The position numbers and the translations under genes are program-made. Below, one piece after another: positions 1 to 6,833 of a stretch of DNA of 14,338 nt; position 1 is the first letter of the stretch; the number at the start of each line of letters is the position of its first letter. The notes beneath the pieces are model-generated. The model was not told where the DNA came from. It worked only from the letters and a program-made list of their open reading frames with translations, and did no database searches. Source of the DNA: Bifidobacterium sp. UBA6881 (GTDB lineage Bacteria; Actinomycetota; Actinomycetes; Actinomycetales; Bifidobacteriaceae); assembly GCA_002451435.1 (NCBI GenBank), contig DKCF01000036.1, forward strand, positions 5,825-20,162. The letters are read 5' to 3'.

Positions 1-543
1 GTCAAAGAGGCCAATGAACGCATGATCCGCACCAATACGCCGCATATGGGTGTGTACCGGTTCTGGCGCCGCACCAAATCCGCGGAGCTGGCGTCGGTGA
101 TCATGGAGGACACGCTGGCGCTGATAGGTTTGTTCTTCGCGGGCGTTGGCATTGGACTGGCGATTTTGCTGGACAATGAGATTTTCGATGCGCTTGGCGG
201 TCTGATGGTCGGCTTGGTGCTGATCGCCGGCTCCCTGCTGCTGGCATTCAAGTCGGGTTCGTTGCTGGTCGGGGAGGCCGTCGATCCTGACACTCGTAAG
301 AAGATCGTCGAGGCCGTGACCTCCACGGCCGGTGTGGAACGGCTGCTCAACATGCAGACCGTGCATATGTCCGAGGATGATATTCTGCTGTGCGTCAAGG
401 TGGAGACCAGCAAATTCGACCGTGATTACGATGTGCAGACCGTCGACAAGATCGAGAAGTCCGTACGAGGCGCGTTGCCATGGTACAACTTCGAGATCTA
501 CGTTGAGCCGGACATCTACAACGCCAAGCACGTGCACGCCTGA
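1..543 (+). CDS. Cation diffusion facilitator family transporter, C-terminal part (5' end outside window)
   Basis: The reading frame is open from base 1 and stops at TGA 541-543, so the start lies upstream and about 180 residues are visible. Two hydrophobic membrane spans are seen, roughly at bases 88-171 and 181-276. They are followed by a soluble domain of about 85 residues ending in His-Val-His-Ala. This arrangement matches the last two transmembrane helices plus cytoplasmic domain of CDF proteins, which export divalent cations such as zinc, manganese or iron by proton antiport. In the first visible span the sequence is Ile-Met-Glu-Asp-Thr (Glu at 106-108, Asp at 109-111). Classical zinc-type members have His-x3-Asp there, so this resembles the SLC30A9-like branch with a Glu-Asp pair. 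The metal cannot be named from this part. The gene converges on the ABC-F gene, with a long inverted repeat in the gap. Confidence 0.8.
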   Translation, partial: VKEANERMIRTNTPHMGVYRFWRRTKSAELASVIMEDTLALIGLFFAGVGIGLAILLDNEIFDALGGLMVGLVLIAGSLLLAFKSGSLLVGEAVDPDTRKKIVEAVTSTAGVERLLNMQTVHMSEDDILLCVKVETSKFDRDYDVQTVDKIEKSVRGALPWYNFEIYVEPDIYNAKHVHA

Positions 544-602
544 TTCGCGCATAGGTACCGTTCGCACAGTCGGCATGGGAGAGAACGCCGCTGTGACGAT
601 TA

Positions 603-653
603 ATGGCTCGGGGCGCTGGAAGGAGCATCGTTCCTTCCAGCGCCCCGAGCCAT
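603..653. terminator. 22-bp perfect inverted repeat between convergent genes (probable bidirectional terminator)
   Basis: Arms 603-624 and 632-653 are exact reverse complements with a 7-nt loop (GCATCGT). The repeat lies 59 nt after the CDF stop and 23 nt from the end of the ABC-F gene on the other strand, so it can serve both converging transcripts. Neither side has a clear U-tract, so it is a strong hairpin without the canonical tail, which is common in high-GC actinobacteria. The terminator role is inferred from position and stem strength. Confidence 0.75.
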
Positions 654-676
654 CGGCGTCATTGGCAGACGACTGA

Positions 677-2278
677 TTATTCTTCGGCGACCAGATCCAG
701 ATAGGAGTCGTTCCACAGATCCTCGTCGCCGTCGGGCATCAACAGCACGCGTTCTGGGTTCAGCGCCTCGACGGCGCCCTCGTCGTGGGTGACCAGCACG
801 ATCGCGCCCTCGTATTTCGAGATGGCCTTCAGAATCTCGTCGCGTGAGGCCGGGTCGAGGTTGTTGGTCGGCTCATCAAGCAGCAGCACGTTCGCACGGC
901 TGGTCACCAGCGTGGCCAGGGCCAGTCGCGTCTTCTCGCCGCCGGAGAGCACGCGTGCCGGCTTGAGCGCGTCATCGCCGGAGAACAGGAACGAACCCAG
1001 AATCGAACGCGCCTGGGTGTCGTCGAGCTCCGGCGCGACATGGATCAGATTCTGCAATACGGTCGCGTCCAGGTCCAATGTGTCGTGCTCCTGGGCGAAA
1101 TATCCGATCTTGCAGCCATGGCCGTATTCCACGGAACCGGTATCCGGATCCTCGAGATGGGCGAGCAGACGCAGGGTCGTGGTCTTTCCCGCGCCGTTGT
1201 AGCCAAGGATCACCACACGGGAACCCTTGTCGATGGCCAGATTCACGCCTGCGAAAACAATGTTCGAACCGTATGCCTTGGAAATGTCCTTCGCCATGAT
1301 TGGCGTGCGTCCGCAGGGGGCCGGTTCCGGGAAGCGGATATCCGCCACCTTCTCCTTCTTCTGCGCCTCCGAGGTGTTTTCCAGCAGCTTTTCCGCGCGG
1401 CGCATCATGTTCTGCGCGGCAACGGCCTTGGTCGCCTTCGCGTGCAGGCGAATGCCCTGCTGCATCAGGCGTTCCGCCTTCTTTTCGGCCACCTCGCGTT
1501 CGCGCCGGCGACGTTCCTCATCCACCACACGTTGATGCAGGTAGGCTTTCCATCCGAGCGAGTACATGTCGATCTGGCCGAGCTGCGCATCCAGATGCCA
1601 TACCTTGTTCACCACTTCGTCAAGCAGCTCCGTCGAGTGGGAGATGACCAGGAATCCGCCTTCGTATTTCTTCAGATAGCCACGGAGCCATTCGATGGAA
1701 TCGGCGTCCAAATGGTTGGTCGGCTCGTCGAGGATCAACGTGTCGGCGTCGGAGAACAAAATCCTTGCCAATTCGATCCGTCGACGCTGTCCTCCGGAGA
1801 GCGTGCCCAGCTGCTGGCCCATCACCTCTTGCGGCAGTCCGAGGCTTGCCGCCATGGCGGTCGCTTCGGACTGCGCCGCGTAGCCTCCGGCCTTTTCGAA
1901 ATCCTGCATGGCCTTGTCGTAACGGTTCATGGCCTTGGTCATGATGTCCGGATCCGGGTCGGTCATGTCCTTTTCGGCCTTGCGTATGCGCTTGATGATG
2001 GAGGCGATGTCTCGAGCGCTCATCATACGGTCGAGCGCGGTCTGCTCGGGATCCGCCGCATGCGTGTCCTGCGGGAGGTAACCAAGCTTGCCCGAGACGC
2101 GCACTTTGCCGGCCGTCGGCAGCATGTCGCCGGTGATCACGCGGGTCAACGTGGTCTTGCCGGCGCCATTGCGGCCGACGAGACCGATTTTGTCGCCTTT
2201 GGCGACATGGAAGTTGGTGGGATGCAGCAACGTGCGCGCGCCAATCTGAATCTCAAGCCCCTGCGCCTCAATCGCCAT
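677..2278 (-). CDS. ABC-F family ATP-binding protein (duplicated ATPase, no membrane domain)
   Basis: The 533-residue protein has two ABC ATPase domains in one chain and no membrane segment. Domain 1 has Walker A GRNGAGKT (residues 35-42), signature LSGGQ and Walker B with DEPTNHLD. Domain 2 has GYNGAGKT, LSGGEKTRLAL and DEPTNNLD. Between them is a highly charged, Arg/Lys/Glu-rich linker, the family's tRNA- and ribosome-contacting element. ABC-F proteins bind the ribosomal E site and either ease stalled translation (EttA, Uup, YbiT type) or give ribosome protection against antibiotics. The linker is of ordinary length and the context is housekeeping, so a translation-factor role is more likely than resistance. 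The subfamily cannot be fixed by eye. The ATG is preceded by AGAGG with a 9-nt spacer. It is divergent from pncA and convergent with the CDF gene. Confidence 0.92.
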   Translation of the reverse strand: MAIEAQGLEIQIGARTLLHPTNFHVAKGDKIGLVGRNGAGKTTLTRVITGDMLPTAGKVRVSGKLGYLPQDTHAADPEQTALDRMMSARDIASIIKRIRKAEKDMTDPDPDIMTKAMNRYDKAMQDFEKAGGYAAQSEATAMAASLGLPQEVMGQQLGTLSGGQRRRIELARILFSDADTLILDEPTNHLDADSIEWLRGYLKKYEGGFLVISHSTELLDEVVNKVWHLDAQLGQIDMYSLGWKAYLHQRVVDEERRRREREVAEKKAERLMQQGIRLHAKATKAVAAQNMMRRAEKLLENTSEAQKKEKVADIRFPEPAPCGRTPIMAKDISKAYGSNIVFAGVNLAIDKGSRVVILGYNGAGKTTTLRLLAHLEDPDTGSVEYGHGCKIGYFAQEHDTLDLDATVLQNLIHVAPELDDTQARSILGSFLFSGDDALKPARVLSGGEKTRLALATLVTSRANVLLLDEPTNNLDPASRDEILKAISKYEGAIVLVTHDEGAVEALNPERVLLMPDGDEDLWNDSYLDLVAEE

Positions 2279-2365
2279 GCCTCAATACCTCTGTTCTTTC
2301 CTCAAAATCACTATGCCGCCTGTCATGCGGTTCGTATTCGTTTTCTGGTCAAACGCCAATCGAAC

Positions 2366-2371
2366 ATCATA
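2366..2371 (-). promoter_or_regulatory. Candidate -10 box (TATGAT) for the ABC-F gene
   Basis: On the minus strand TATGAT matches the -10 consensus at 5 of 6 bases. The region 17 nt upstream (TCGGAG) is a poor -35 box. The resulting leader would be about 80 nt. This is a weak single-element prediction; the 203-nt gap 2279-2481 must contain divergent promoters for ABC-F and pncA. Confidence 0.3.
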
Positions 2372-2445
2372 CCGAACACCCGCAACCGCTCCGATTCGCA
2401 ATGATGCGGCACGTCGGAACGGAAACGTATTCGCGGGAAGTTAGA

Positions 2446-2473
2446 CTTGCCGGTAAACGGCAATACCGGCAAG
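2446..2473 (+). promoter_or_regulatory. Inverted repeat / alternative hairpins over the pncA ribosome binding site
   Basis: Arms 2446-2455 and 2464-2473 are a perfect 10-bp inverted repeat with an 8-nt loop. The right arm covers the first three bases of the Shine-Dalgarno AAGGAG (2471-2476). The left arm can instead pair with the loop: TTGCCG (2447-2452) with CGGCAA (2458-2463), leaving the Shine-Dalgarno free. The two folds exclude each other. It could be a translational switch, or a DNA operator for a NAD-metabolism regulator. The pairing is seen directly; the function is inferred. Confidence 0.45.
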
Positions 2474-2481
2474 GAGCGGAT

Positions 2482-3087
2482 ATGGAAAAGGCCTTGATCA
2501 TCGTGGATGTGCAACCGACGTTCTGCGAGGGCGGCGAACTCGGCGTGCAGGGCGGCAACGCCGTCGCCGATCGCATCGCGAAATATGTGAGCGCGCATGG
2601 CGACGAGTATGCGTATATCGCCACGACGCAGGATTGGCACATCGAGCCCGGCTCGCATTGGTCCGCCCACCCTGATTTCGTCGATACATGGCCGGTGCAC
2701 GGCAAGGCCGGCACGCCGAACGCCGAATTGCATCCCGCCATCGCGGCCTTGCATGTCGGGCACCATTTCAAGAAAGGGCAGTATTCGCCTTCGTATTCGG
2801 GGTTCGAAGGGTATGAGGACAACACCGATGCCATTCCCACACGCGAGCAGGTCGCCATGGATATGGCTGCCGGACGGACGCTGGCCGATGCGTTGCGGGC
2901 CTCGGGCGTCACGCGAGTCGATGTGGTCGGCTTGGCCGAATCGCATTGCGTCAAGGAAACGGCGCTTGATGCGAGAAAACTCGGATATGAGGTGCATGTC
3001 ATCGAGGATCTGACCGAGCCCGTCAGCGAGGAGTCGGGTGAGCGGGCGCGCCGCCAGATGCGCGAGGCCGGAATCATCCTCGATTGA
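2482..3087 (+). CDS. pncA: Nicotinamidase (isochorismatase-like fold)
   Basis: The 201-residue protein hydrolyses nicotinamide to nicotinate and ammonia in NAD salvage (cytoplasmic). The cysteine hydrolase triad is present: Asp9 in IIVDVQ, a lysine at 97 or 98 in FKKGQY, and Cys156 in ESHCVKETALDA. The metal site of PncA is also visible as Asp51, His53, His59 and His73, closely matching the spacing known for Mycobacterium PncA (Asp49, His51, His57, His71). I chose ATG 2482 because AAGGAG (2471-2476) precedes it by 5 nt and the family's N-terminal strand begins there. An in-frame ATG at 2401 would add 27 residues that do not resemble the family. The gene is divergent from the ABC-F gene and stands alone before a 224-nt gap. 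The hairpin over its ribosome binding site suggests leader control. Confidence 0.93.
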   Translation: MEKALIIVDVQPTFCEGGELGVQGGNAVADRIAKYVSAHGDEYAYIATTQDWHIEPGSHWSAHPDFVDTWPVHGKAGTPNAELHPAIAALHVGHHFKKGQYSPSYSGFEGYEDNTDAIPTREQVAMDMAAGRTLADALRASGVTRVDVVGLAESHCVKETALDARKLGYEVHVIEDLTEPVSEESGERARRQMREAGIILD

Positions 3088-3129
3088 TTGCGCTGCCGGT
3101 TTGGCGTGAATGACGAGTCTAGGCGTTTC

Positions 3130-3160
3130 CGAGGGCGGGAGCACGGCGTTCCCGCCCTCG
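3130..3160 (+). terminator. 11-bp hairpin after pncA
   Basis: Arms 3130-3140 and 3150-3160 pair perfectly around a 9-nt loop, 43 nt after the pncA stop. The stem is very GC-rich but no U-tract follows. It is a likely terminator or 3'-end stabiliser for pncA; the role is inferred from position. Confidence 0.55.
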
Positions 3161-3227
3161 TGCGGGAGCGACTCCGCCACGTATTGAGACGAATATGTCC
3201 AAATACGCGCAAATATTCGCTCCCCGT

Positions 3228-3257
3228 TTGACGGGGGTGCGGAAACGCGGGTTAAAT
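3228..3257 (+). promoter_or_regulatory. Candidate promoter for the acidic Rv3235-like gene
   Basis: TTGACG (3228-3233, 5 of 6 to the -35 consensus) is followed after 18 nt by TTAAAT (3252-3257, 4 of 6 to the -10 consensus). Transcription would begin near 3264, giving a leader of about 48 nt. That leader contains a 6-bp hairpin (3271-3276 with 3281-3286, ACGG loop). An inverted repeat CGAATAT/ATATTCG (3190-3196, 3213-3219) lies just upstream of the -35 box. Confidence 0.45.
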
Positions 3258-3311
3258 ATGAGGGAAGGTCCACTCGACGGCGAGTGAACACTAGAGAGAA
3301 AGGCGGTGCGC

Positions 3312-4043
3312 ATGAGCGAACCGTATGAGGAAGAACTGCCACCTCCCTCCGATTCGGGGGATGACGCCAACCGGAACGCCGAATCGGCGGAACACAATCC
3401 CGAAAAAGACGAGGCAATGGAAAACGGCGACGATGCCGGCGATGCCGAAGAGGTCGAGACCGATGAGTCCGATGAGGAAGAGGAGCAGGAAGATCTCGAC
3501 GAGAAGATACCCTCTTCCGGATTGGACGCGGTGCTTTCAAGCTCCGCGGGGGAGAGCGTCCGCTGGTCGGATTTCATCACACGCGCCAAGGAGTCGCTTC
3601 CCACATATAACGGGTATCTTGGCACTGACGTCCCCGGGAAAACGGTTCCGTTCCATCTCGTACGCATAGACACGGCGGCATGGGACGCCGAACAGGCCCA
3701 TAATCTCGCAATGCTGGCGGCGCGATTGTCGTGCGACGTCATCGACGTGTTCAGAGGGAAACAGAAACCCGCTCGGGTGGAGCATCTTCTGACGAAGGAG
3801 TGCATGCGCAAGCTCATGACCGCTTCGGAGCTGCTGGTCAAACATATGCGCAATGACGCCAGATTGTATGCGAAATACGGTTTGCTCCCCGTCGACATCT
3901 TCTTCGTCAACGGCTGGCTGACCTCTCCGACGCGTTTCGAATGCTCCGCCCTGCTCAGCATCGGCAACACCAAACTGAGTTGCAACACCTCGTTCATCTA
4001 TAAAGGGTCGATTTGGAAATGCGCCGTCGCCGATTTCGGCTGA
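3312..4043 (+). CDS. Acidic N-terminal protein with Rv3235-like C-terminal domain, function unknown
   Basis: The 243-residue protein has two parts. Residues 1-64 contain 30 Asp/Glu and only two Lys/Arg, so this stretch is certainly disordered. Residues from about 120 hold a compact domain: a helical stretch (AHNLAMLAARLSCDVIDVFRG), a segment with LLTKECMRKLM, then beta-like strands ending in WKCAVADFG. That order (helix, 'G+++P... L...', then FECSALLSIG and a final W-x-C-x-x strand) resembles the actinobacterial Rv3235 family (DUF6459), often found near secA. This assignment is by recall of the pattern, not a search. No signal peptide or membrane span is seen. ATG 3312 is preferred over GTG 3306 because AAAGG (3299-3303) sits 8 nt before the ATG but only 2 nt before the GTG. 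The gene has its own candidate promoter and a strong hairpin behind it, so it is probably monocistronic. Confidence 0.75.
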   Translation: MSEPYEEELPPPSDSGDDANRNAESAEHNPEKDEAMENGDDAGDAEEVETDESDEEEEQEDLDEKIPSSGLDAVLSSSAGESVRWSDFITRAKESLPTYNGYLGTDVPGKTVPFHLVRIDTAAWDAEQAHNLAMLAARLSCDVIDVFRGKQKPARVEHLLTKECMRKLMTASELLVKHMRNDARLYAKYGLLPVDIFFVNGWLTSPTRFECSALLSIGNTKLSCNTSFIYKGSIWKCAVADFG

Positions 4044-4061
4044 TGCCGCGATGACTCCGTC

Positions 4062-4105
4062 AAGACCCTTGGAAGGGGCTGGGAATAGCCCCTCCCAAGG
4101 GTCTT
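4062..4105 (+). terminator. Strong hairpin terminator after the acidic protein gene
   Basis: Arms 4062-4080 and 4087-4105 pair with one mismatch (A4073/C4094) and a 6-nt loop, giving 18 paired bases. The end of the stem runs into CTTTC, a short U-run. It lies 18 nt after the stop codon at 4043 and separates this gene from the acyl-CoA synthetase gene. Confidence 0.8.
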
Positions 4106-4145
4106 TCAGCGTGCCTGGCATGAATGGCAACTAGTATAGGGTCTC

Positions 4146-6173
4146 ATGTTGCGAGAATTTATACCGGAACCTGCGTATAGCACCACGGATGAGGATACCG
4201 TATACGCTTTGCTTGCACGACGGGCCGAGAACGATCCAGAAGACCTTATCGCCCAATGGCAGGACGAGGGGAGCCGTCAATGGCATGACGTGACCGCGGG
4301 GCAGATGCTGAACCGCGTCAAAGAGGTCGCCAAGGGTCTGCTTGGCCTCGGTGTCAAGGCCGGGAACATGGTGGTCATCTATTCGCCCACCTGCTATGAA
4401 TGGGGCGTGGTCGATTTCGCCTGCGCCGCCATCGGAGCGGTGAGCGTCCCCGTATACGAGACGGATTCCGCGAAACAGGCCGCCTCCATCGTGGACGAGG
4501 TGGACCCCGTCATCGCTTTCGCCGGAGACAGCGCGCACACGCAGATCCTCGAGCAGATTCGCGACGAGCACGATGGGCTCCGCTATGTGTTCAATTTCAA
4601 GGCCGACGGCTTGGACGCGGTCGCCGACTTCGGGCAGGGGGTGGACGATGATGCTTTGGAACGGGCCATCGCCCGGGTGAAAGCGGACGACATGCTGACC
4701 ATCGTCTACACCTCCGGTTCCACGGGTCGTCCGAAGGGCGCGATGCTTTCGCACCGCAATTTCACCCATATCGTGCTCAACGGATACATCATCCTGGACG
4801 ACATGCTGTACCAGCCGAACCGTCTGATGCTGTTCCTCCCGCTGGCGCATTGCTTCGCGCGCTATATCCAATATGTGGCGATCGGCGGCCACGGTGTCGT
4901 CGGATATCTGCCGGGCGCCAAGCATCTGCTGGCCGACCTGCGCAGTTTCAAACCCACATATCTGCTCGGCGTTCCACGCGTGTTCGAAAAGGTCTACAAC
5001 GCGGCATCGCAGAAGGCGGGCGCAGGCATCAAGGGACGTCTGTTCGCACGGGCGTTCAGGCATTTCGTCAAATGGTCGAAGGACGGCCAGGAAGGCGGCG
5101 GGCATTCCATCGTCGATCGGATGGAACACTCCTTCTTCATGTCGACGGTGGGCAAGTCGATTCGCTCCGCATTGGGACCGAACATGAAATATCTGGCTTG
5201 CGGCGGCGCGCCCCTGAACGTCGACCTCGCGCATTTCTTCAACGGCATGGACGGCATCACCTTCATCCAGGGGTATGGCATGACGGAGACCGCCGCGCCG
5301 ATGATCGTCAATTGGCAGAACGCCAACCGCGTGGGCTCCGTGGGCAAACCGGGACCGGGCATGGGCGTGAGGACCGATGACGACGGCGAACTTCAGGTGA
5401 TGGGTCCCAACGTCTTCCTGGGATACTACAAGAAACCGGAGCTGACCGCCGATGTGAAACTTCCCGATGGATGGCTGAGAACCGGTGATCTGGGAACCAT
5501 CGACGATGACGGATTCGTATACATCACCGGCCGCAAAAAGGACATCATCATCACCGCCGGGGGAAAGAACGTAAGCCCGGCCCCGATGGAGGACATCATC
5601 GACACCTGTCCGATCGTGTCGCACGGTGTGGTGGTCGGCGACGGCAGGCCGTTCATCGGCGCGCTGATCGAGCTCGATCAGGAAATGGTGCGTTCCTGGC
5701 TGGCGCAGCAGGGGCTCGACTCGAGCATGCCGATGGAGCAGATCGCCAAGAACGACGCGGTGCGTGCGTTCATACAGCAGTACGTCGAAAAGGCGAATTC
5801 AAACGTCTCCCGCGCGGAATCGGTACGCAAATTCGAAATCCTCGACGAGGAATTCACCCAGGCCAACGGCACTCTGACGGCAAGTCTGAAAGTCGTCAGG
5901 CCCAAGGTCCTGCAACGCTATGCCGATGTCATCAACAACGTGCTCTATGCGCCGAAAGCCTCCGGCAGGCCGGTGCCGAAGACCGTGCAGATCCTTGACC
6001 GCACCACGGAGACGGTGAAGCAGGCTTCGGAATCCGTGAGCCCCAAGGTTCGGCAGGCATTTGATACGATGCAGGGGAAAATCAAGAAGCAGTCCGACGG
6101 ATCCATCGCCGACCCACAGGCGTCAGATGGGCTTTCGGACGACCAGGAACGAAACAACAGCGAGGAGAAATAA
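4146..6173 (+). CDS. fadD: Long-chain fatty acid-CoA ligase (AMP-forming)
   Basis: The 675-residue adenylate-forming enzyme activates fatty acids to acyl-CoA through an acyl-AMP intermediate. Motifs appear in order: the P-loop YTSGSTGRPKGAMLSH from residue 188, YGMTET (377-382), WLRTGD (Asp448), GRKKDIIITAGGKNVSP (462 onward), and the catalytic lysine region LTASLK with Lys582. The C-terminal 70 or so residues after the fold ends are hydrophilic and low in complexity (SGRPVP, DRTTETVKQ, then an acidic DDQERNNSEEK end); they are an extension beyond the usual domain. The ATG matches the family's N-terminus (MLREF...). Its ribosome binding site is weak: AGGG with a 4-nt spacer. TAGTAT at 4132-4137 could be a -10 box, which would make the message nearly leaderless. 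def begins 2 nt after the stop, so the two are co-transcribed. Confidence 0.93.
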   Translation: MLREFIPEPAYSTTDEDTVYALLARRAENDPEDLIAQWQDEGSRQWHDVTAGQMLNRVKEVAKGLLGLGVKAGNMVVIYSPTCYEWGVVDFACAAIGAVSVPVYETDSAKQAASIVDEVDPVIAFAGDSAHTQILEQIRDEHDGLRYVFNFKADGLDAVADFGQGVDDDALERAIARVKADDMLTIVYTSGSTGRPKGAMLSHRNFTHIVLNGYIILDDMLYQPNRLMLFLPLAHCFARYIQYVAIGGHGVVGYLPGAKHLLADLRSFKPTYLLGVPRVFEKVYNAASQKAGAGIKGRLFARAFRHFVKWSKDGQEGGGHSIVDRMEHSFFMSTVGKSIRSALGPNMKYLACGGAPLNVDLAHFFNGMDGITFIQGYGMTETAAPMIVNWQNANRVGSVGKPGPGMGVRTDDDGELQVMGPNVFLGYYKKPELTADVKLPDGWLRTGDLGTIDDDGFVYITGRKKDIIITAGGKNVSPAPMEDIIDTCPIVSHGVVVGDGRPFIGALIELDQEMVRSWLAQQGLDSSMPMEQIAKNDAVRAFIQQYVEKANSNVSRAESVRKFEILDEEFTQANGTLTASLKVVRPKVLQRYADVINNVLYAPKASGRPVPKTVQILDRTTETVKQASESVSPKVRQAFDTMQGKIKKQSDGSIADPQASDGLSDDQERNNSEEK

Positions 6174-6175
6174 CC

Positions 6176-6661
6176 TTGGCGATACGTGAGATTCGTGTTG
6201 TGCCCGATCCGGTGCTGCGCACGCCGTGCGACCCCATCAGGGAGATCACGCCCGCGGTGCGGCATCTCGTCCAGGATCTGCTGGACACGGTGAACGATCC
6301 GGGACGTGCCGGATTGTCGGCGAATCAGATCGGGGTGAACCTGCGCGCGTTTTCCTACAACATCAACGGGAAAATCGGATACGTGCTCAATCCGGTGCTG
6401 GAGGAGACCAGCGGCGAGCAGTACGGCGATGAAGGCTGCTTGTCCGTGCCGGGATTGTGGTACAAGACACGCCGTGCCGATTACGCCCGCGTGCGCGGCA
6501 TCGATCTGGATGGCAAGACGGTCGTGTTGGAGGGACATGGTCTTATGGGACGCATGCTGCAGCATGAGACCGACCATTTGGACGGACACGTCTATCTCGA
6601 TCGCCTTGAGAAAGAGGAACGCCGCGAGGCCATGCGCTACATGCGCAGCCATCGCCAGTGA
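6176..6661 (+). CDS. def: Peptide deformylase
   Basis: The 161-residue metalloenzyme removes the formyl group from the initiator Met of new proteins. All three family motifs are seen: GLSANQ with Gln51, EGCLS with metal-binding Cys88, and QHETDHLDG with metal-binding His130 and His134 and catalytic Glu131. The start is the rare codon TTG. It is supported by GAGGAG (6162-6167) 8 nt upstream, inside the end of the upstream ligase gene, and by the N-terminus, which reads like the family (AIREIRVVPDPVLRTPCDPI). The gap to the upstream stop is only 2 nt, so translational coupling is likely. A canonical intrinsic terminator follows the gene. Bifidobacteria often carry a second deformylase; this could be either copy. 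Confidence 0.96.
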   Translation: MAIREIRVVPDPVLRTPCDPIREITPAVRHLVQDLLDTVNDPGRAGLSANQIGVNLRAFSYNINGKIGYVLNPVLEETSGEQYGDEGCLSVPGLWYKTRRADYARVRGIDLDGKTVVLEGHGLMGRMLQHETDHLDGHVYLDRLEKEERREAMRYMRSHRQ

Positions 6662-6688
6662 CGGCGCGGCCGCGTCGCATAGACGACC

Positions 6689-6728
6689 TGGGGTCCCATC
6701 GCAAAAGACGGGACCCCATGGTATTTTT
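6689..6728 (+). terminator. Intrinsic terminator after def
   Basis: A GC-rich stem TGGGGTCCC (6689-6697) pairs with GGGACCCCA (6710-6718), loop ATCGCAAAAGAC. The stem can extend by two more C-G pairs past a bulge (6687-6688 with 6720-6721). It is followed by TATTTTT (6722-6728). This is the most canonical terminator in the window and ends the fadD-def transcript. Confidence 0.92.
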
Positions 6729-6757
6729 ACAACTTGTGCGCCATCCGGCGAAGGACC

Positions 6758-6788
6758 TTGTCGCGAGAGCCCTGAACCAACCGATATT
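6758..6788 (+). promoter_or_regulatory. Candidate promoter for rpsB-tsf
   Basis: TTGTCG (6758-6763) and GATATT (6783-6788) are separated by 19 nt, each a partial match to the -35 and -10 consensus. A ribosomal operon needs a strong promoter in the 191 nt between the def terminator and rpsB, but this pair is not convincing. Other arrangements are possible. Confidence 0.25.
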
Positions 6789-6833
6789 GTCAACCGGCGC
6801 GCGACCAATTCGCGTCATGCTCGCGACGGCCTG

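Noticed and set aside
677..2278. ABC-F as an antibiotic resistance determinant
   Set aside because: No unusually long linker or mobile context is seen; the surroundings are housekeeping genes, so a general translation factor is more likely.
1040..2404. 454-codon open frame on the plus strand
   Set aside because: It lies opposite the ABC-F gene, whose motifs are complete. The translation has no recognisable domain; it is a GC-rich shadow frame.
2401..2481. Upstream in-frame ATG extension of pncA
   Set aside because: The added 27 residues are unlike the family, no Shine-Dalgarno precedes 2401, and the leader hairpin would be coding. ATG 2482 has a good site.
2323..3540. 405-codon minus-strand frame across pncA and the acidic gene
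   Set aside because: It is Arg/Pro-rich without any motif, antisense to pncA with all catalytic residues, and crosses hairpins and promoters.
4131..5624. 497-codon open frame on the minus strand
   Set aside because: It is antisense to the acyl-CoA synthetase with its full motif set. Its composition (His/Arg/Asp-rich) is typical of antisense GC-rich frames.
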